The position numbers and the translations under genes are program-made. Positions 37,703-47,033 of a DNA stretch of 64,000 bases are shown one piece after another (position 1 is the first letter of the stretch; each line of letters begins with the position of its first letter). Source of the DNA: Rhinopithecimicrobium faecis. Lineage in GTDB: Bacteria > Bacteroidota > Bacteroidia > Sphingobacteriales > Sphingobacteriaceae. The notes under the pieces were generated by a model. That model did not search any database and had not been told where the DNA came from. It saw nothing but the letters and a program-made list of their open reading frames with translations. The stretch spans positions 124,001-188,000 of the forward strand of contig JAGKSB010000007.1 in the NCBI GenBank assembly GCA_017942165.1, given 5' to 3'.

Positions 37703-38932
37703 TTAATCTTCAGGCACAAAGCTTAAAGATGTCATACGGTCGCTGGCGAATATCTCATTGGAAATTACATGCAGCTCCTCCGGTGTAACTTCTTTAATTT
37801 GATCTACGACTTCCGAAAGTAGGATGACGCGGTCGTAATCAATGATATTTTTCGCCGCAGCGATAATCATAGACATACGGCTTTCCTCAGCGAGGGCAAT
37901 CTGTCCAATAAACTTCTGCTTAGTTTTTTGAAGCTGAGTGGTGGAAATTGGTTTTTCCATCAGCTTATTAAGCTCTTTAAACACGAGTCTCTTAGCCTTT
38001 GCCACCTTTTCCTCATCCGTTCCTAAATAGATAGCGAATAAGCCGGTATCTGAGAAAATAGTGTAATTAGACTCAATGGTATAAGCAATCCCATATTTCT
38101 CACGAATAGAAAGATTTAAGATTGAAGTCATCCCTATGCCGCCGAGCATATTATTTAATAGGAGTAATCCAGACTTCTTATCAGACTTATAATCGTAGGC
38201 CTGCGAGCCCAACATATAGTGCACCTGATTAATGGGCTTAGGAATTTCCAAATGCGCAGAGCTCGGAACAAAGAGCTGTTTTCTATTTCTTACAGGATGA
38301 TTTGCAGGAATAGCATCAAAAATTTTATGTGCGAGGCGTTCGACCTGTATTTTGGTATAATTTCCAGTAATAGCGATCGCGATTTCAGAAGTATGATAAT
38401 TTTTCTGTATAAAATCTAAGATATCGGACTTTTGCAGATTCAATAGCTGTTGTTCTAAGCCTAAGATATTATGTCCTAAGCCCGAGTTGGCAAATATTAA
38501 ATCTTCGAAGTCATCGGCAATAGACTCTTCGGGTGAATCTAAGTAAGAAGCCATCTCATCGACGATTACAGACTTTTCTTTCTCCATCTCTTCTTCAGGA
38601 AACGTAGAATGAAAGAATATATCTTCAAACAAATCCAGGGCGCGGTCTAAATAGGGATTTAGAAAAGATGCATGTACACAGGTATATTCTTTTGTAGTAT
38701 ATGCATTTAGATCCCCACCTACTGCCTCTAGACGATTTAATATTTGATTGGTATTTCTTTTTTCGGTTTGCTTAAAAAGCAGATGCTCAATAAAGTGTGC
38801 TACGCCGAATTTGCCTTCTTCCTCATCACGGGACCCGGCATTAATAACCATACAGGCATGTGTAATTGGGGAGTCTTGTTGATGTAAGACCACCCGAATG
38901 CCATTGGCTAAACGAATAATATCATATTCCAT
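37703..38932 (-). CDS. M16 family zinc peptidase
   Basis: 409 aa. The inverted zinc motif HFIEH (His46, Glu49, His50) is followed 76 residues later by the third ligand Glu126 in VDEMASYLDSPEE, so the catalytic site is complete. C-terminal half is the inactive-type M16 domain (YGIAYTIESNYTIFSDTG). Related to processing peptidases (PqqL/MPP-like, ~410 aa single-unit form). No signal peptide, so probably cytosolic. Eight bases downstream of the GNAT gene, co-transcribed. Confidence 0.9.
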   Translation of the reverse strand: MEYDIIRLANGIRVVLHQQDSPITHACMVINAGSRDEEEGKFGVAHFIEHLLFKQTEKRNTNQILNRLEAVGGDLNAYTTKEYTCVHASFLNPYLDRALDLFEDIFFHSTFPEEEMEKEKSVIVDEMASYLDSPEESIADDFEDLIFANSGLGHNILGLEQQLLNLQKSDILDFIQKNYHTSEIAIAITGNYTKIQVERLAHKIFDAIPANHPVRNRKQLFVPSSAHLEIPKPINQVHYMLGSQAYDYKSDKKSGLLLLNNMLGGIGMTSILNLSIREKYGIAYTIESNYTIFSDTGLFAIYLGTDEEKVAKAKRLVFKELNKLMEKPISTTQLQKTKQKFIGQIALAEESRMSMIIAAAKNIIDYDRVILLSEVVDQIKEVTPEELHVISNEIFASDRMTSLSFVPED

Positions 38933-38940
38933 AGATACGC

Positions 38941-39396
38941 TTAATTCCTTTTCTGTAATAAATGACTCATAATCTTTCGTGGATGAAAGTCGAATCCCAG
39001 TTGTTCATATAACTTTTGTGCCCGCTCATTATGAGATTCCACCTCTAAAAACATGCGTTTGCAGCCCTCTTCTAAGGCGTAGTCTTGTGCGTATAACACC
39101 GCAGCCTTACCTAATCCCTTACCCCTTGCGGCAGCTGATAGATATAGTTCATCTAAAATAGCAACGCGACCTTGAAATTCAAAACTAAATACATATGCCA
39201 ATATCAAATATCCCAAAGTTAGGCCATCCTCCTGAATGAGGAATGCTTGACCATAGCTCGGATTAGCGAGCAGAAGTTCAAAATTATGCTTGCTGGTATC
39301 CATATCGATGGCATAATCATCAATCGCATAAAAATCCTGCATCATCTGTAAGATTAAAGGGATGTCTTGATTTCCTAATTTTTGAAAGTTTGTCAT
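38941..39396 (-). CDS. GNAT family N-acetyltransferase
   Basis: 151 aa single GNAT domain: acetyl-CoA pyrophosphate loop ARGKGLGKAAVLYA (~residues 89-102) and the C-terminal VESHNERAQKLYEQLGF strand-helix. Substrate unknown. First gene of a GNAT-M16 transcript, with a TACCTTTG box 88 bases upstream. Confidence 0.87.
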   Translation of the reverse strand: MTNFQKLGNQDIPLILQMMQDFYAIDDYAIDMDTSKHNFELLLANPSYGQAFLIQEDGLTLGYLILAYVFSFEFQGRVAILDELYLSAAARGKGLGKAAVLYAQDYALEEGCKRMFLEVESHNERAQKLYEQLGFDFHPRKIMSHLLQKRN

Positions 39397-39484
39397 TGCT
39401 GTTATATGTATTAATATACCCGTTTTATCTCAATGAAGCATACTTATTTGTTAAGAATAAGTACAATTTCCGAATGAATGTGTA

Positions 39485-39492
39485 CAAAGGTA
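39485..39492 (-). promoter_or_regulatory. -7 promoter box of the GNAT-M16 operon
   Basis: TACCTTTG on the minus strand, exact TAnnTTTG; no -33 TTG recognised. Confidence 0.38.
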
Positions 39493-39506
39493 GTTATTAA
39501 TAAATG

Positions 39507-39545
39507 TAAAAAGGTCATAGCGAAATCACTATGACCTTTTTCTAA
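39507..39545 (-). terminator. Terminator of the outer-membrane protein gene
   Basis: AAAAAGGTCATAG, loop CGAAATCA, CTATGACCTTTTT. Minus-strand T-tract follows the hairpin. Confidence 0.8.
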
Positions 39546-39601
39546 AATGCGTTCTTTATTCGCTTACTGTAGTTATCGTTTATTCGCTAACTGTCGTTTT
39601 A

Positions 39602-42415
39602 CTATCTACGTGGAGGACGCATGCCTCCTGGGAATCCACTCTCCTCTTGTGGAGCGATACCACCAGCAAATTTCTGGAATTTGTAGGTGAATGTCAACAT
39701 GAAGTAGCGTGCTAAGCGGTTGGTACGACTATCGGAGATTAACATATCCGAAACAGAGCGGGAGATATTCGTCTGCTGATTCAATAAATCGAATGCTGCT
39801 AAACGGAATGTACCGCGATTAGCTTTTAAGAATTTTTTCTCTAGGTAGGAGTTTATAACAAATGGATTTACATTTGATAGGTTTCCACCATATCCATTAT
39901 TAAAGGATTTCGATAAGTCAGCACCAAAGATCCAAGTCGGCGTAATATTTACCGAACCAATTAATGTTGGAGTCCAAGAAGAGACATTTGTCGATTGGCT
40001 CGTCAAGGAGTTTTTCGTTGTATTATATTGATAGCGTACACCTGGATTTAACTCAAAGTTTTCCGAAGGGTTATAGCGGAACATAATACCTTGATTAAAC
40101 ACCCAGTTACTTGCGGTATTCTTTCTAGAATCTGTAAAAGAGATATTATTATTGAAGGAAACTCCCCCCATAAACATTAAGTTGTACGTTTTCTTTTTCA
40201 GGGAGCGTCCATAATGATAGAATGACTGCACGGAAAATGCGCCATCTGCATTCAGATATCCTGTTTCCTGAACGACACCTAGTAAAGGATCCGCATAACG
40301 TAAGTTGTTAGACACGATTTTATCCTGCGATAGGGACGTATTTAACATGGCAAAGAAAGTCTTTCCTTTTTCGAAGTTGGAGGAATTAAAGCGGAGGCGC
40401 AGCTGATGTCTAAATTCTGCTGCTAAATCTGCGTTACCAGTAATAATATTTGTAGGATTCGAATTGTCTGTAAATGGTTGAATTTGCGTGATGCTAGGCT
40501 CCACGGAGTTACCACTATAGTTAATACTTAAATTTTTCTGACGGTTGAATTTATATTCAAAACGAGCAATTGGCACAAAGTTAAAGCCGTTACGTCTAAT
40601 TCCTATTGTCTTTCCATCAACATAGGCATCACCATCTAAGATCGACGGTTGAACAGAAGCTCCAAAAGCGTATTTAATCTTATCCTTTGCGTAGTTATAG
40701 TTTGCTCCTACACGGTGCGTGCTAAAGGAGTAGTCATACGTACGGTCAAAATTAAAGCCTGGGCTATCGAAAATACCACCATCCTCTTTAAAAGTGCGTT
40801 GATTTCTCGTGTTATCATATGTATTTATATTGTAATCGTAGGAAACTTCTAACTTTCCAAATTGGCTTAAGGGCTCAATATAGGAAACCGAGGCTCCTCC
40901 ATTCCAACTTTTATTATCTAGCTCAGCGAGCGTACGACGGTAGACTTGCTCTTCCGTCATATCCATATTATTAGGATCTTTGACAATCGTTTCAATAATA
41001 CGCTCTTGGTCTTGCTTTGAAGCGCCGCTATTGACGTTCATATTAAAGAATACATTCCTTCCATTATCATTCAGCTTCCGGTTATACAAACCTGATATTC
41101 CGTAGTTTGGTGATTTTGAAAGTGAGTTATTCGTATTATATTCCGAGCTGTAAAGGATATCCTCTGTTGTAGACGCCGTTCCTCTAAAGTAATTTTTTAT
41201 ATCAGAAATCGCCGACACTTCAGACTTACGGAATGACAGTGTAGGGGATAATTTTATAAAGTCATTTAATGTAGGTTTCCACTCTAAATTAGCTTCAAAA
41301 CGATGGTTGTTGCCAATTGTATTCGTCGTAGAATTGGAGTTTTTTAGTAAGATAGAATCTGGAAATGTATATTGATTCACGCTGGTAGCAATAACATCCT
41401 GATCATCATGACTGTAGGAATAGGAACCGTATACGGTTAATTTTGGTGAGAAATCCTGACGGTAGTTTAGACCTAAGGATCCCGCATTTGTCAGACCTGT
41501 GGATCCCCCAAAGCCGCCACCGCCACCTGGACCGCGACCACCACCACCTTGCATACGACGGGCACCCCCTCCGGCTGTATTAAAATCGAATAGTGGTGCA
41601 TTGATATTATTTAAGTTTCCTAAGGCTGAAAATTGCATACCCTCTTTCATCGCCATATACATTCCCGTTGCTTGGTAGCGATCATCTGTACCATAACCCA
41701 TCCGCAGGGTAGTCATATAGCCTTTATTTTTCTCAGGGTCAATCTGAATATTGATAATTTTTTCAGAATCTCCCGTTTTATTGCCCGTCAGGTTAGCCAT
41801 ATCTCCGTAATCATCGATAATTTGAATTTTTTGGATGATATCAGCGGGTAGATTTTGTGTCGCTGTCTTTACATCGCCACCAAAGAAGTCTTTTCCATTA
41901 ATACGGATACGTTTAATCTCTTCCCCTTGGGCAGTAACTTTACCGTCGGCAGCAACTTCAATACCTTCCAATTTCTTTAGAGCATCTTCAACAAGTGCGC
42001 CATCGCGTAACTTTAAGTTTGCCGTACCGTACTCTAGGGTGTCAGACTTCACGATCACTGTGGTCACACCGTCGATAACGACCTCTTCCAACTGTTGGCT
42101 TGTCGCATTCAACTGAAAAGAGGGAATGTTAAATTTTGATACTCCAGCAGGAAACTCAAAGGTATTAGTATATGTTTCATAGCCGATGCTTGACACCGTA
42201 ATCTTGAAAGACTTGGCTTTGACGTTGTCAAATACGTACAAGCCTGACATCGAAGAGCTTGTCAGCAAGGAGTCTTGGTCGGATGTTAACTTTACAGAAG
42301 CTCCCGCGACTACGCGTGAGGAGGCATCTCTTAGAAAACCCTGCACCAATTTATTTTGGGCTTGGGTACTCAGTCCAAATAATAAGCAAAACGCAAGGAT
42401 GAGCGTGTATCTCAT
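39602..42415 (-). CDS. TonB-receptor-like outer-membrane beta-barrel protein
   Basis: 937 aa with signal peptide (MRYTLILAFCLLFGLSTQAQ). Residues ~24-105 form a carboxypeptidase-like regulatory domain (VQGFLRDASSRVVAGASVKL, VSSIGYETYT). A plug-like segment follows (VEDALKKLEGIEVAADGKVT, IRINGKDFFGGDVKTATQNL, IQKIQIIDDYGDMAN), then a long barrel of the OMP_b-brl_3 kind. A Gly-rich loop (GGGGRGPGGGGGFGG, ~residue 290) interrupts the early barrel and the extreme C-terminus is Pro/Arg-rich (GGMRPPRR) instead of a terminal Phe. Substrate unknown; probably TonB-energised. No SusD partner is adjacent. Confidence 0.87.
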   Translation of the reverse strand: MRYTLILAFCLLFGLSTQAQNKLVQGFLRDASSRVVAGASVKLTSDQDSLLTSSSMSGLYVFDNVKAKSFKITVSSIGYETYTNTFEFPAGVSKFNIPSFQLNATSQQLEEVVIDGVTTVIVKSDTLEYGTANLKLRDGALVEDALKKLEGIEVAADGKVTAQGEEIKRIRINGKDFFGGDVKTATQNLPADIIQKIQIIDDYGDMANLTGNKTGDSEKIINIQIDPEKNKGYMTTLRMGYGTDDRYQATGMYMAMKEGMQFSALGNLNNINAPLFDFNTAGGGARRMQGGGGRGPGGGGGFGGSTGLTNAGSLGLNYRQDFSPKLTVYGSYSYSHDDQDVIATSVNQYTFPDSILLKNSNSTTNTIGNNHRFEANLEWKPTLNDFIKLSPTLSFRKSEVSAISDIKNYFRGTASTTEDILYSSEYNTNNSLSKSPNYGISGLYNRKLNDNGRNVFFNMNVNSGASKQDQERIIETIVKDPNNMDMTEEQVYRRTLAELDNKSWNGGASVSYIEPLSQFGKLEVSYDYNINTYDNTRNQRTFKEDGGIFDSPGFNFDRTYDYSFSTHRVGANYNYAKDKIKYAFGASVQPSILDGDAYVDGKTIGIRRNGFNFVPIARFEYKFNRQKNLSINYSGNSVEPSITQIQPFTDNSNPTNIITGNADLAAEFRHQLRLRFNSSNFEKGKTFFAMLNTSLSQDKIVSNNLRYADPLLGVVQETGYLNADGAFSVQSFYHYGRSLKKKTYNLMFMGGVSFNNNISFTDSRKNTASNWVFNQGIMFRYNPSENFELNPGVRYQYNTTKNSLTSQSTNVSSWTPTLIGSVNITPTWIFGADLSKSFNNGYGGNLSNVNPFVINSYLEKKFLKANRGTFRLAAFDLLNQQTNISRSVSDMLISDSRTNRLARYFMLTFTYKFQKFAGGIAPQEESGFPGGMRPPRR

Positions 42416-42659
42416 AGGATAAAATAATTATTTTAAATAATATAGATTCAAATTCAGTTTATACACTAAGTGTTGTGTAGGTTAATTGTTCTATTGGACA
42501 TTAAATTCAACAATAAGTTTAACCGTAGACTAAATATTATGCAAATAAAAATATAATAAGTGTTAATAAACGTAAATGCCCTCTGTCTACTAAAGAAGTT
42601 ACAATTCAGGGAGACGTATTTCCGTGGGTAAACCATTTTCCAGAACAAATTATTAAGCT

Positions 42660-42667
42660 TAATTTTG
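42660..42667 (+). promoter_or_regulatory. -7 promoter box of rnhB
   Basis: TAATTTTG, exact TAnnTTTG, 11 bases before the ATG at 42679. Confidence 0.4.
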
Positions 42668-42678
42668 AAAAAAAGAAT

Positions 42679-43275
42679 ATGCTACTTTCTACATTTCAAG
42701 ATCACTATATCGAGGCTGGTTGCGATGAAGCAGGTCGAGGATGCTTAGCAGGCCCCGTCTTTGCGGCGGCGGTCATCTTCGCCAAGGACTTTACCCACCC
42801 CATCTTAACAGACTCCAAGAAACTCTCTCCTTCGAAGCGTTTTGCGCTACGTGAAATTATCGAAAAGGAAGCTTTAGCCTTTGCTGTAGCGACCGTTTCT
42901 GCGGAAGAAATCGATCAAATAAATATACATAGGGCTTCCTATTTAGCGATGCACAGAGCGTTGGATCAGCTTCAAATAAAAGCTGAATACTTAATTATCG
43001 ACGGCAATAAATTTATCCCCTACCAGGAGGTGCCCTATAGCTGCATCGTAAAAGGGGATGGAAAATATCTGAGCATTGCGGCGGCTTCTATTCTTGCGAA
43101 GACCTATCGTGATGAATATATGGATGGCATCGCTAAAGACTATCCAGATTACGACTGGCTGAATAATAAAGGCTATCCTACCGTAAAACACCGCAATGCC
43201 GTCCTTACTTATGGGCTGACACCACACCATAGAAAGACCTTTAAAATAACGGAACCACAGTTGACGTTATTTTAG
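42679..43275 (+). CDS. rnhB: Ribonuclease HII
   Basis: 198 aa. Catalytic Asp16-Glu17 in GCDEAGRGCLAGPV, then the second Asp in IIDGNKFI and the ASILAKTYRDEYM motif with the last Asp. Degrades RNA in RNA-DNA hybrids and starts ribonucleotide excision repair. Monocistronic, with a terminator shared with the convergent YfhO-like gene. Confidence 0.96.
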   Translation: MLLSTFQDHYIEAGCDEAGRGCLAGPVFAAAVIFAKDFTHPILTDSKKLSPSKRFALREIIEKEALAFAVATVSAEEIDQINIHRASYLAMHRALDQLQIKAEYLIIDGNKFIPYQEVPYSCIVKGDGKYLSIAAASILAKTYRDEYMDGIAKDYPDYDWLNNKGYPTVKHRNAVLTYGLTPHHRKTFKITEPQLTLF

Positions 43276-43286
43276 CTTTATTTCCA

Positions 43287-43327
43287 TAAAAAAATCCCCT
43301 TGCAATGTTTTGCAAGGGGATTTTTTA
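43287..43327. terminator. Bidirectional terminator between rnhB and the YfhO-like gene
   Basis: A-run, ATCCCCTTGCA, loop ATGTTT, TGCAAGGGGAT, T-run. Confidence 0.88.
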
Positions 43328-43376
43328 TCGTGTATTCAGATGCACTGTACGACAGAAGGAGTCGTAGCTCAGCTAC

Positions 43377-45836
43377 TTAATTTGCAGATTTCACTTTTTT
43401 AAAGATGACAAAAGCCGCTCCTGCCACTAGGATAATCGAACATATTAAGGATAGCATATCCCCAATTACATGCGACTGTGGCTCAAACTTAAAGCTCACC
43501 TTATGATTTCCACCTGGCAGCTGTAAAGCACGTAAGATATAATCGGCACGGATAATTGGCACCTCTTCACCATCGACATAAGCTTTCCAGCCTTTATCAT
43601 AGAATACTTCTGAGAATACCGCAAAAGCGTCATTCGGAGAAGAGTATTCGTATTCCATATGATCTGGATGGTAGCCTACTAATTTAATTTCAGCATTAGA
43701 AGGGCGCATTAAACGCTCAGCATTAATTTTCGATTTAAACTCTTCATGTACAAAGGCCTCTTTCTTAGGATCAAAAGAAGATATCGCTTGCATCTCTTGG
43801 GAATTGTCTTTCACAAAAGTTACACGCTCTACAAACCAAGCATTTCCTGCCGCAGAGCTTCTTCTAGTAACGCGCTGTTGCGATCCTTGTTGATCCGAAG
43901 TAACTAAGTAGCGTACATTGAACATATCTAAGACGTCCTCATTTAAGGCCCCGTTAAACTGATGCTCAACAATTTCTTGGAAACGCATTAATTTTGCCGC
44001 ATGGTATCCCCCAAAAGATTTGTGATAGTAGGATGCTCGGGCATCGGAAAATGGATTGGTGGTTAAGTCAATCACGCGGTATGACAAATCTTTATCCATG
44101 CGGATTAGCTGATCTACCTCACGTTCCATAAATACTTGTTTTGACGTAGCCTTAGCGTCCACAAAAGAAGCATCATTCAGGTAACGCTTATCCACTGACC
44201 ACAGGTCTACTAAAAAGACAACGGTTAAAATCCCGATTACCACATTAGCACCAACCTTTTGTTTGATATAGAACCAAAGCATTAGGAAGGTTATTAAGAT
44301 AATAGCAAAAGAACGAAACGCATCCGCCGAAGCTAAACTTGCACGATCTTTTAGTAGAGCAGCGACTAATTCATTAGCAATCGTGCGATCCCCAACTTGC
44401 TGTGCCAAAGAATCAATTAAAGCCTGATGATTTGTATTCTTAAAGGATAAAAATAAATCCGGTAATAAAGCGATTAATAAGCTTAGCCCACCAACAGCAA
44501 TAAAGGCGTATAGTAACTTTTTATCTACCTCTTTTATTTGCTCTTTACGGTTTATCAACTCATTGACAGCTAATACCGCAAGTAGAGGTACCAGGACAGC
44601 GACAATAACTAAAATAGACTCTACAGCTCTAAACTTATTGTACATTGGAAAATAGTCGAAGAAAATATTCGACACCAAATCAAAGTTCTTCCCAAAAGAT
44701 AATAGCGTAATTAATATGGAGGTCGATAGAACCCACCATTTTAATTTTCCATCAACAATAAATAAACCGAGAATAAATAAGAAGAATACACCAGCACCAA
44801 AATACCATGGGCCCGCAGTAAAGGGCTTTTCACCCCAGTAAGTAGGTAGGCCTTGGGCCATTTCTACTGCCTGCCCCTGAGGGACCCCTTTGGAGACAAA
44901 GAATTTTACGACTTCAGATTTCTCCCCAAGCTCCCCATTGGACGCTCCTCCATAGGCATTTGGAATTAAGAACGTGATGCTCTCTCCTACACCTTGGCTC
45001 CATTCATAAGCATACGATTTATCCAATCCTTTGGTATTTTCTTTCGTATCTACATGCACGATATTAGCCTTCCCACGAATCGTCAATTTTGAGTATTCAT
45101 AAGTCGTTAATAAAGCCGATGCATTTACACCCAAAGCTAGGATAAGCGCAATTGCCTGAAGGCCGGAAGCTTGCAAGAATGCTTTAAGTTGCTTTTCTTT
45201 AAGGGCGTAGTATAATTCTACGATTACATAGACTAATAAACCTATAAATAGGTAATAAGTCATTTGATAATGGTTAACACGCAACTCCAAAGCTAGGAAT
45301 ATCGCTAATGAAAGTGTGCCCCACAGTTTATTACCACGGTAGCATAAGATTACGGAAGCTATTACGGGTGCCATAAAAGCAATCGCATAGGCCTTATTCA
45401 TATGACCAGCTTCGATATAAATAAAATTATAAGAGGTGAAAGCTATCGCAATTGCTCCTAACGCTGCTAGCCATGCACGTACACGTAATACGGAAAATAG
45501 GTAGTAGGCTCCTAAAAGATAGATAAGCACGACATCCATTGGCGGTGGGAACACTGTTTTTAAAACATTCAATACGTATGTTCCAACGTTCATCCCTTGT
45601 GAAGCCCATATTTGATAAGTTGGCATACCTCCAAACATGGAGTTTGTCCATAGCGGAGCCTTTCCATCTTGCGCTTTGTAATCGAAAAGTTCCTTTTGAC
45701 TTGCTTGTGCTTGTATTACATCAGACTGTATCAGGGATTTCCCTTGCCATACAGGTGAAAAATAAAAAAATACAAGGATAATAAAACTGATCACAATAAA
45801 TAGATGCGTCGAGTTTTGCTTAAACCAATTTTTCAT
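43377..45836 (-). CDS. YfhO family polytopic membrane protein
   Basis: 819 aa with about a dozen transmembrane helices. Layout is that of GT-C-like YfhO proteins: first helix THLFIVISFIILVFFYFSPV, a large lumenal loop with DVIQAQASQKELFDY, then a helix bundle, a ~220-residue soluble domain (KATSKQVFMEREVDQLIRMD..., FNGALNEDVLDMFNVRYLVT), a beta-rich YHPDHMEYEY...VFSEVFYDKGWKAYVDGEEV module and a last helix. In Firmicutes YfhO takes part in lipoteichoic-acid glycosylation; in Bacteroidota an envelope glycosyltransferase role is only inferred. Monocistronic. Confidence 0.85.
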   Translation of the reverse strand: MKNWFKQNSTHLFIVISFIILVFFYFSPVWQGKSLIQSDVIQAQASQKELFDYKAQDGKAPLWTNSMFGGMPTYQIWASQGMNVGTYVLNVLKTVFPPPMDVVLIYLLGAYYLFSVLRVRAWLAALGAIAIAFTSYNFIYIEAGHMNKAYAIAFMAPVIASVILCYRGNKLWGTLSLAIFLALELRVNHYQMTYYLFIGLLVYVIVELYYALKEKQLKAFLQASGLQAIALILALGVNASALLTTYEYSKLTIRGKANIVHVDTKENTKGLDKSYAYEWSQGVGESITFLIPNAYGGASNGELGEKSEVVKFFVSKGVPQGQAVEMAQGLPTYWGEKPFTAGPWYFGAGVFFLFILGLFIVDGKLKWWVLSTSILITLLSFGKNFDLVSNIFFDYFPMYNKFRAVESILVIVAVLVPLLAVLAVNELINRKEQIKEVDKKLLYAFIAVGGLSLLIALLPDLFLSFKNTNHQALIDSLAQQVGDRTIANELVAALLKDRASLASADAFRSFAIILITFLMLWFYIKQKVGANVVIGILTVVFLVDLWSVDKRYLNDASFVDAKATSKQVFMEREVDQLIRMDKDLSYRVIDLTTNPFSDARASYYHKSFGGYHAAKLMRFQEIVEHQFNGALNEDVLDMFNVRYLVTSDQQGSQQRVTRRSSAAGNAWFVERVTFVKDNSQEMQAISSFDPKKEAFVHEEFKSKINAERLMRPSNAEIKLVGYHPDHMEYEYSSPNDAFAVFSEVFYDKGWKAYVDGEEVPIIRADYILRALQLPGGNHKVSFKFEPQSHVIGDMLSLICSIILVAGAAFVIFKKVKSAN

Positions 45837-45868
45837 GAAAAATAATCAGGTTGTTTATGACTAAAGCT

Positions 45869-45876
45869 CAAAAATA
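45869..45876 (-). promoter_or_regulatory. -7 promoter box of the YfhO-like gene
   Basis: TATTTTTG on the minus strand, 32 bases before the ATG. Confidence 0.38.
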
Positions 45877-45950
45877 TAGAAATGATTTTATTTACCTACT
45901 ATTATTTACTCAAATGAGTAAAATATTATTTAGGGTATTGCGCAATTCAT

Positions 45951-45986
45951 AAAAAAAGCTCAATTCTAAGGAATTGAGCTTTTTTA
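45951..45986 (-). terminator. Terminator of the ktrB-ktrA-ybjQ operon
   Basis: AAGCTCAATTC, loop TAAG, GAATTGAGCTT flanked by A- and T-runs. Confidence 0.85.
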
Positions 45987-46009
45987 GTCTATTTAATAGC
46001 AGGTAACAC

Positions 46010-46333
46010 CTACAGGCTACGCAATTTAACGGCTGTTCCTGTGGCTCCGACCATCATCATGCCACCAGAACCTACTGTTTGAAAGTCTAAGTGTACGCCG
46101 ATTACAGCCTGAGCACCCAAAGCCGCTGCGCGCTGCTCCAATTCTCGTAAAGCTTCGGTACGTGCTTCTTGATAAACGCGCTCATAGGCACCCGAGCGAC
46201 CTCCAAAAAAATCGCGTAGTCCCGCAAAGGCATCCTTAATCACATTGGCGCCAATAATAACCTCGGACGAAACAATACCTAAATACTGTGTTACAGCCTG
46301 TCCTTCAATAGTGGGTGTAGTTGTTAATAACAT
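46010..46333 (-). CDS. YbjQ/UPF0145 family protein
   Basis: 107 aa, full family length. Characteristic stretches: YLGIVSSEVIIGANVIKDAFAGLRDFFGG and ALRELEQRAAALGAQAVIGVHLDFQTVG (split here for brevity by domain halves). Members form pentamers with a proposed metal-binding role that is not established. Placed four bases after ktrA in a potassium-uptake operon, which hints at, but does not prove, a membrane-transport link. Confidence 0.88.
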   Translation of the reverse strand: MLLTTTPTIEGQAVTQYLGIVSSEVIIGANVIKDAFAGLRDFFGGRSGAYERVYQEARTEALRELEQRAAALGAQAVIGVHLDFQTVGSGGMMMVGATGTAVKLRSL

Positions 46334-46337
46334 AATT

Positions 46338-47024
46338 TTATTCTCCTTTTTGAATTAATCGATTAATATTTGACAGTTCGCCGAAAAGAACGAGGATATC
46401 GCCTTCGGCCAAGAGGGTGTCAGAAGTAGCAATGCCTGAAGCTTCCTTATGTGCGCGGCTTCGCCCCTGCTCCTGAATTTCGGAAATTTGTATCGTCGTC
46501 AAGACAATAACCTTAAAGATATTGGTGAGGTTAGCTTCCTTTAAGGTCTTCCCTACATATTTCGAGGGTACCTTTGTCTCTATGATACTATACTGATCTG
46601 ACACTTTGAAAGAATCTACGATATCAATATTATCCAGGCGTAAAGCAAGGCGTTCCGCAGCCTCCTCTTCAGGCATAATATACTCGGAGATCTCCATGGC
46701 CTCCATCACGGTCTTTTGCAATTCCGAGACTACGCGTCCAATAATACGCTTCACCTGCAGCTGTTTTAATAAAGCTGTCGTCAGTAAAGAAGCGCCTTCA
46801 TCCTCCCCAATGGCGACAATCACAGCGTTCGCATCTTTTAAAGGCAGTGACTTGACAGCCTCACGATCCGTCGTATCTAAGCATACCGTATGTGTGATAC
46901 GGTCTTTAAGCTGCTCCACGATGGAAAGCTTCAAGTCAGCAGCAATGACTTCGTGCCCCATCTGGGTTAAATGTATGGCTAAAGATTTTCCAAAATGTCC
47001 TAAGCCAAGCACAATATATTTCAT
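46338..47024 (-). CDS. ktrA: Potassium uptake regulatory subunit KtrA/TrkA
   Basis: 228 aa, a single RCK unit: Rossmann domain YIVLGLGHFGKSLAIHLTQM with the NAD/ATP-binding GxGxxG and acidic EVIAADL, then an RCK_C domain (SIIETKVPSKYVGKTLKEAN...EGDILVLFGE). It gates the KtrB channel in response to nucleotides. Starts nine bases after the ktrB stop. Confidence 0.92.
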   Translation of the reverse strand: MKYIVLGLGHFGKSLAIHLTQMGHEVIAADLKLSIVEQLKDRITHTVCLDTTDREAVKSLPLKDANAVIVAIGEDEGASLLTTALLKQLQVKRIIGRVVSELQKTVMEAMEISEYIMPEEEAAERLALRLDNIDIVDSFKVSDQYSIIETKVPSKYVGKTLKEANLTNIFKVIVLTTIQISEIQEQGRSRAHKEASGIATSDTLLAEGDILVLFGELSNINRLIQKGE

Positions 47025-47033
47025 ACAAATATT

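Noticed and set aside
42466..42648. Minus-strand 60-codon ORF in the gap before rnhB
   Set aside because: Phe/Ile/Tyr-rich, typical of AT-rich non-coding sequence; no start signal or neighbour context.
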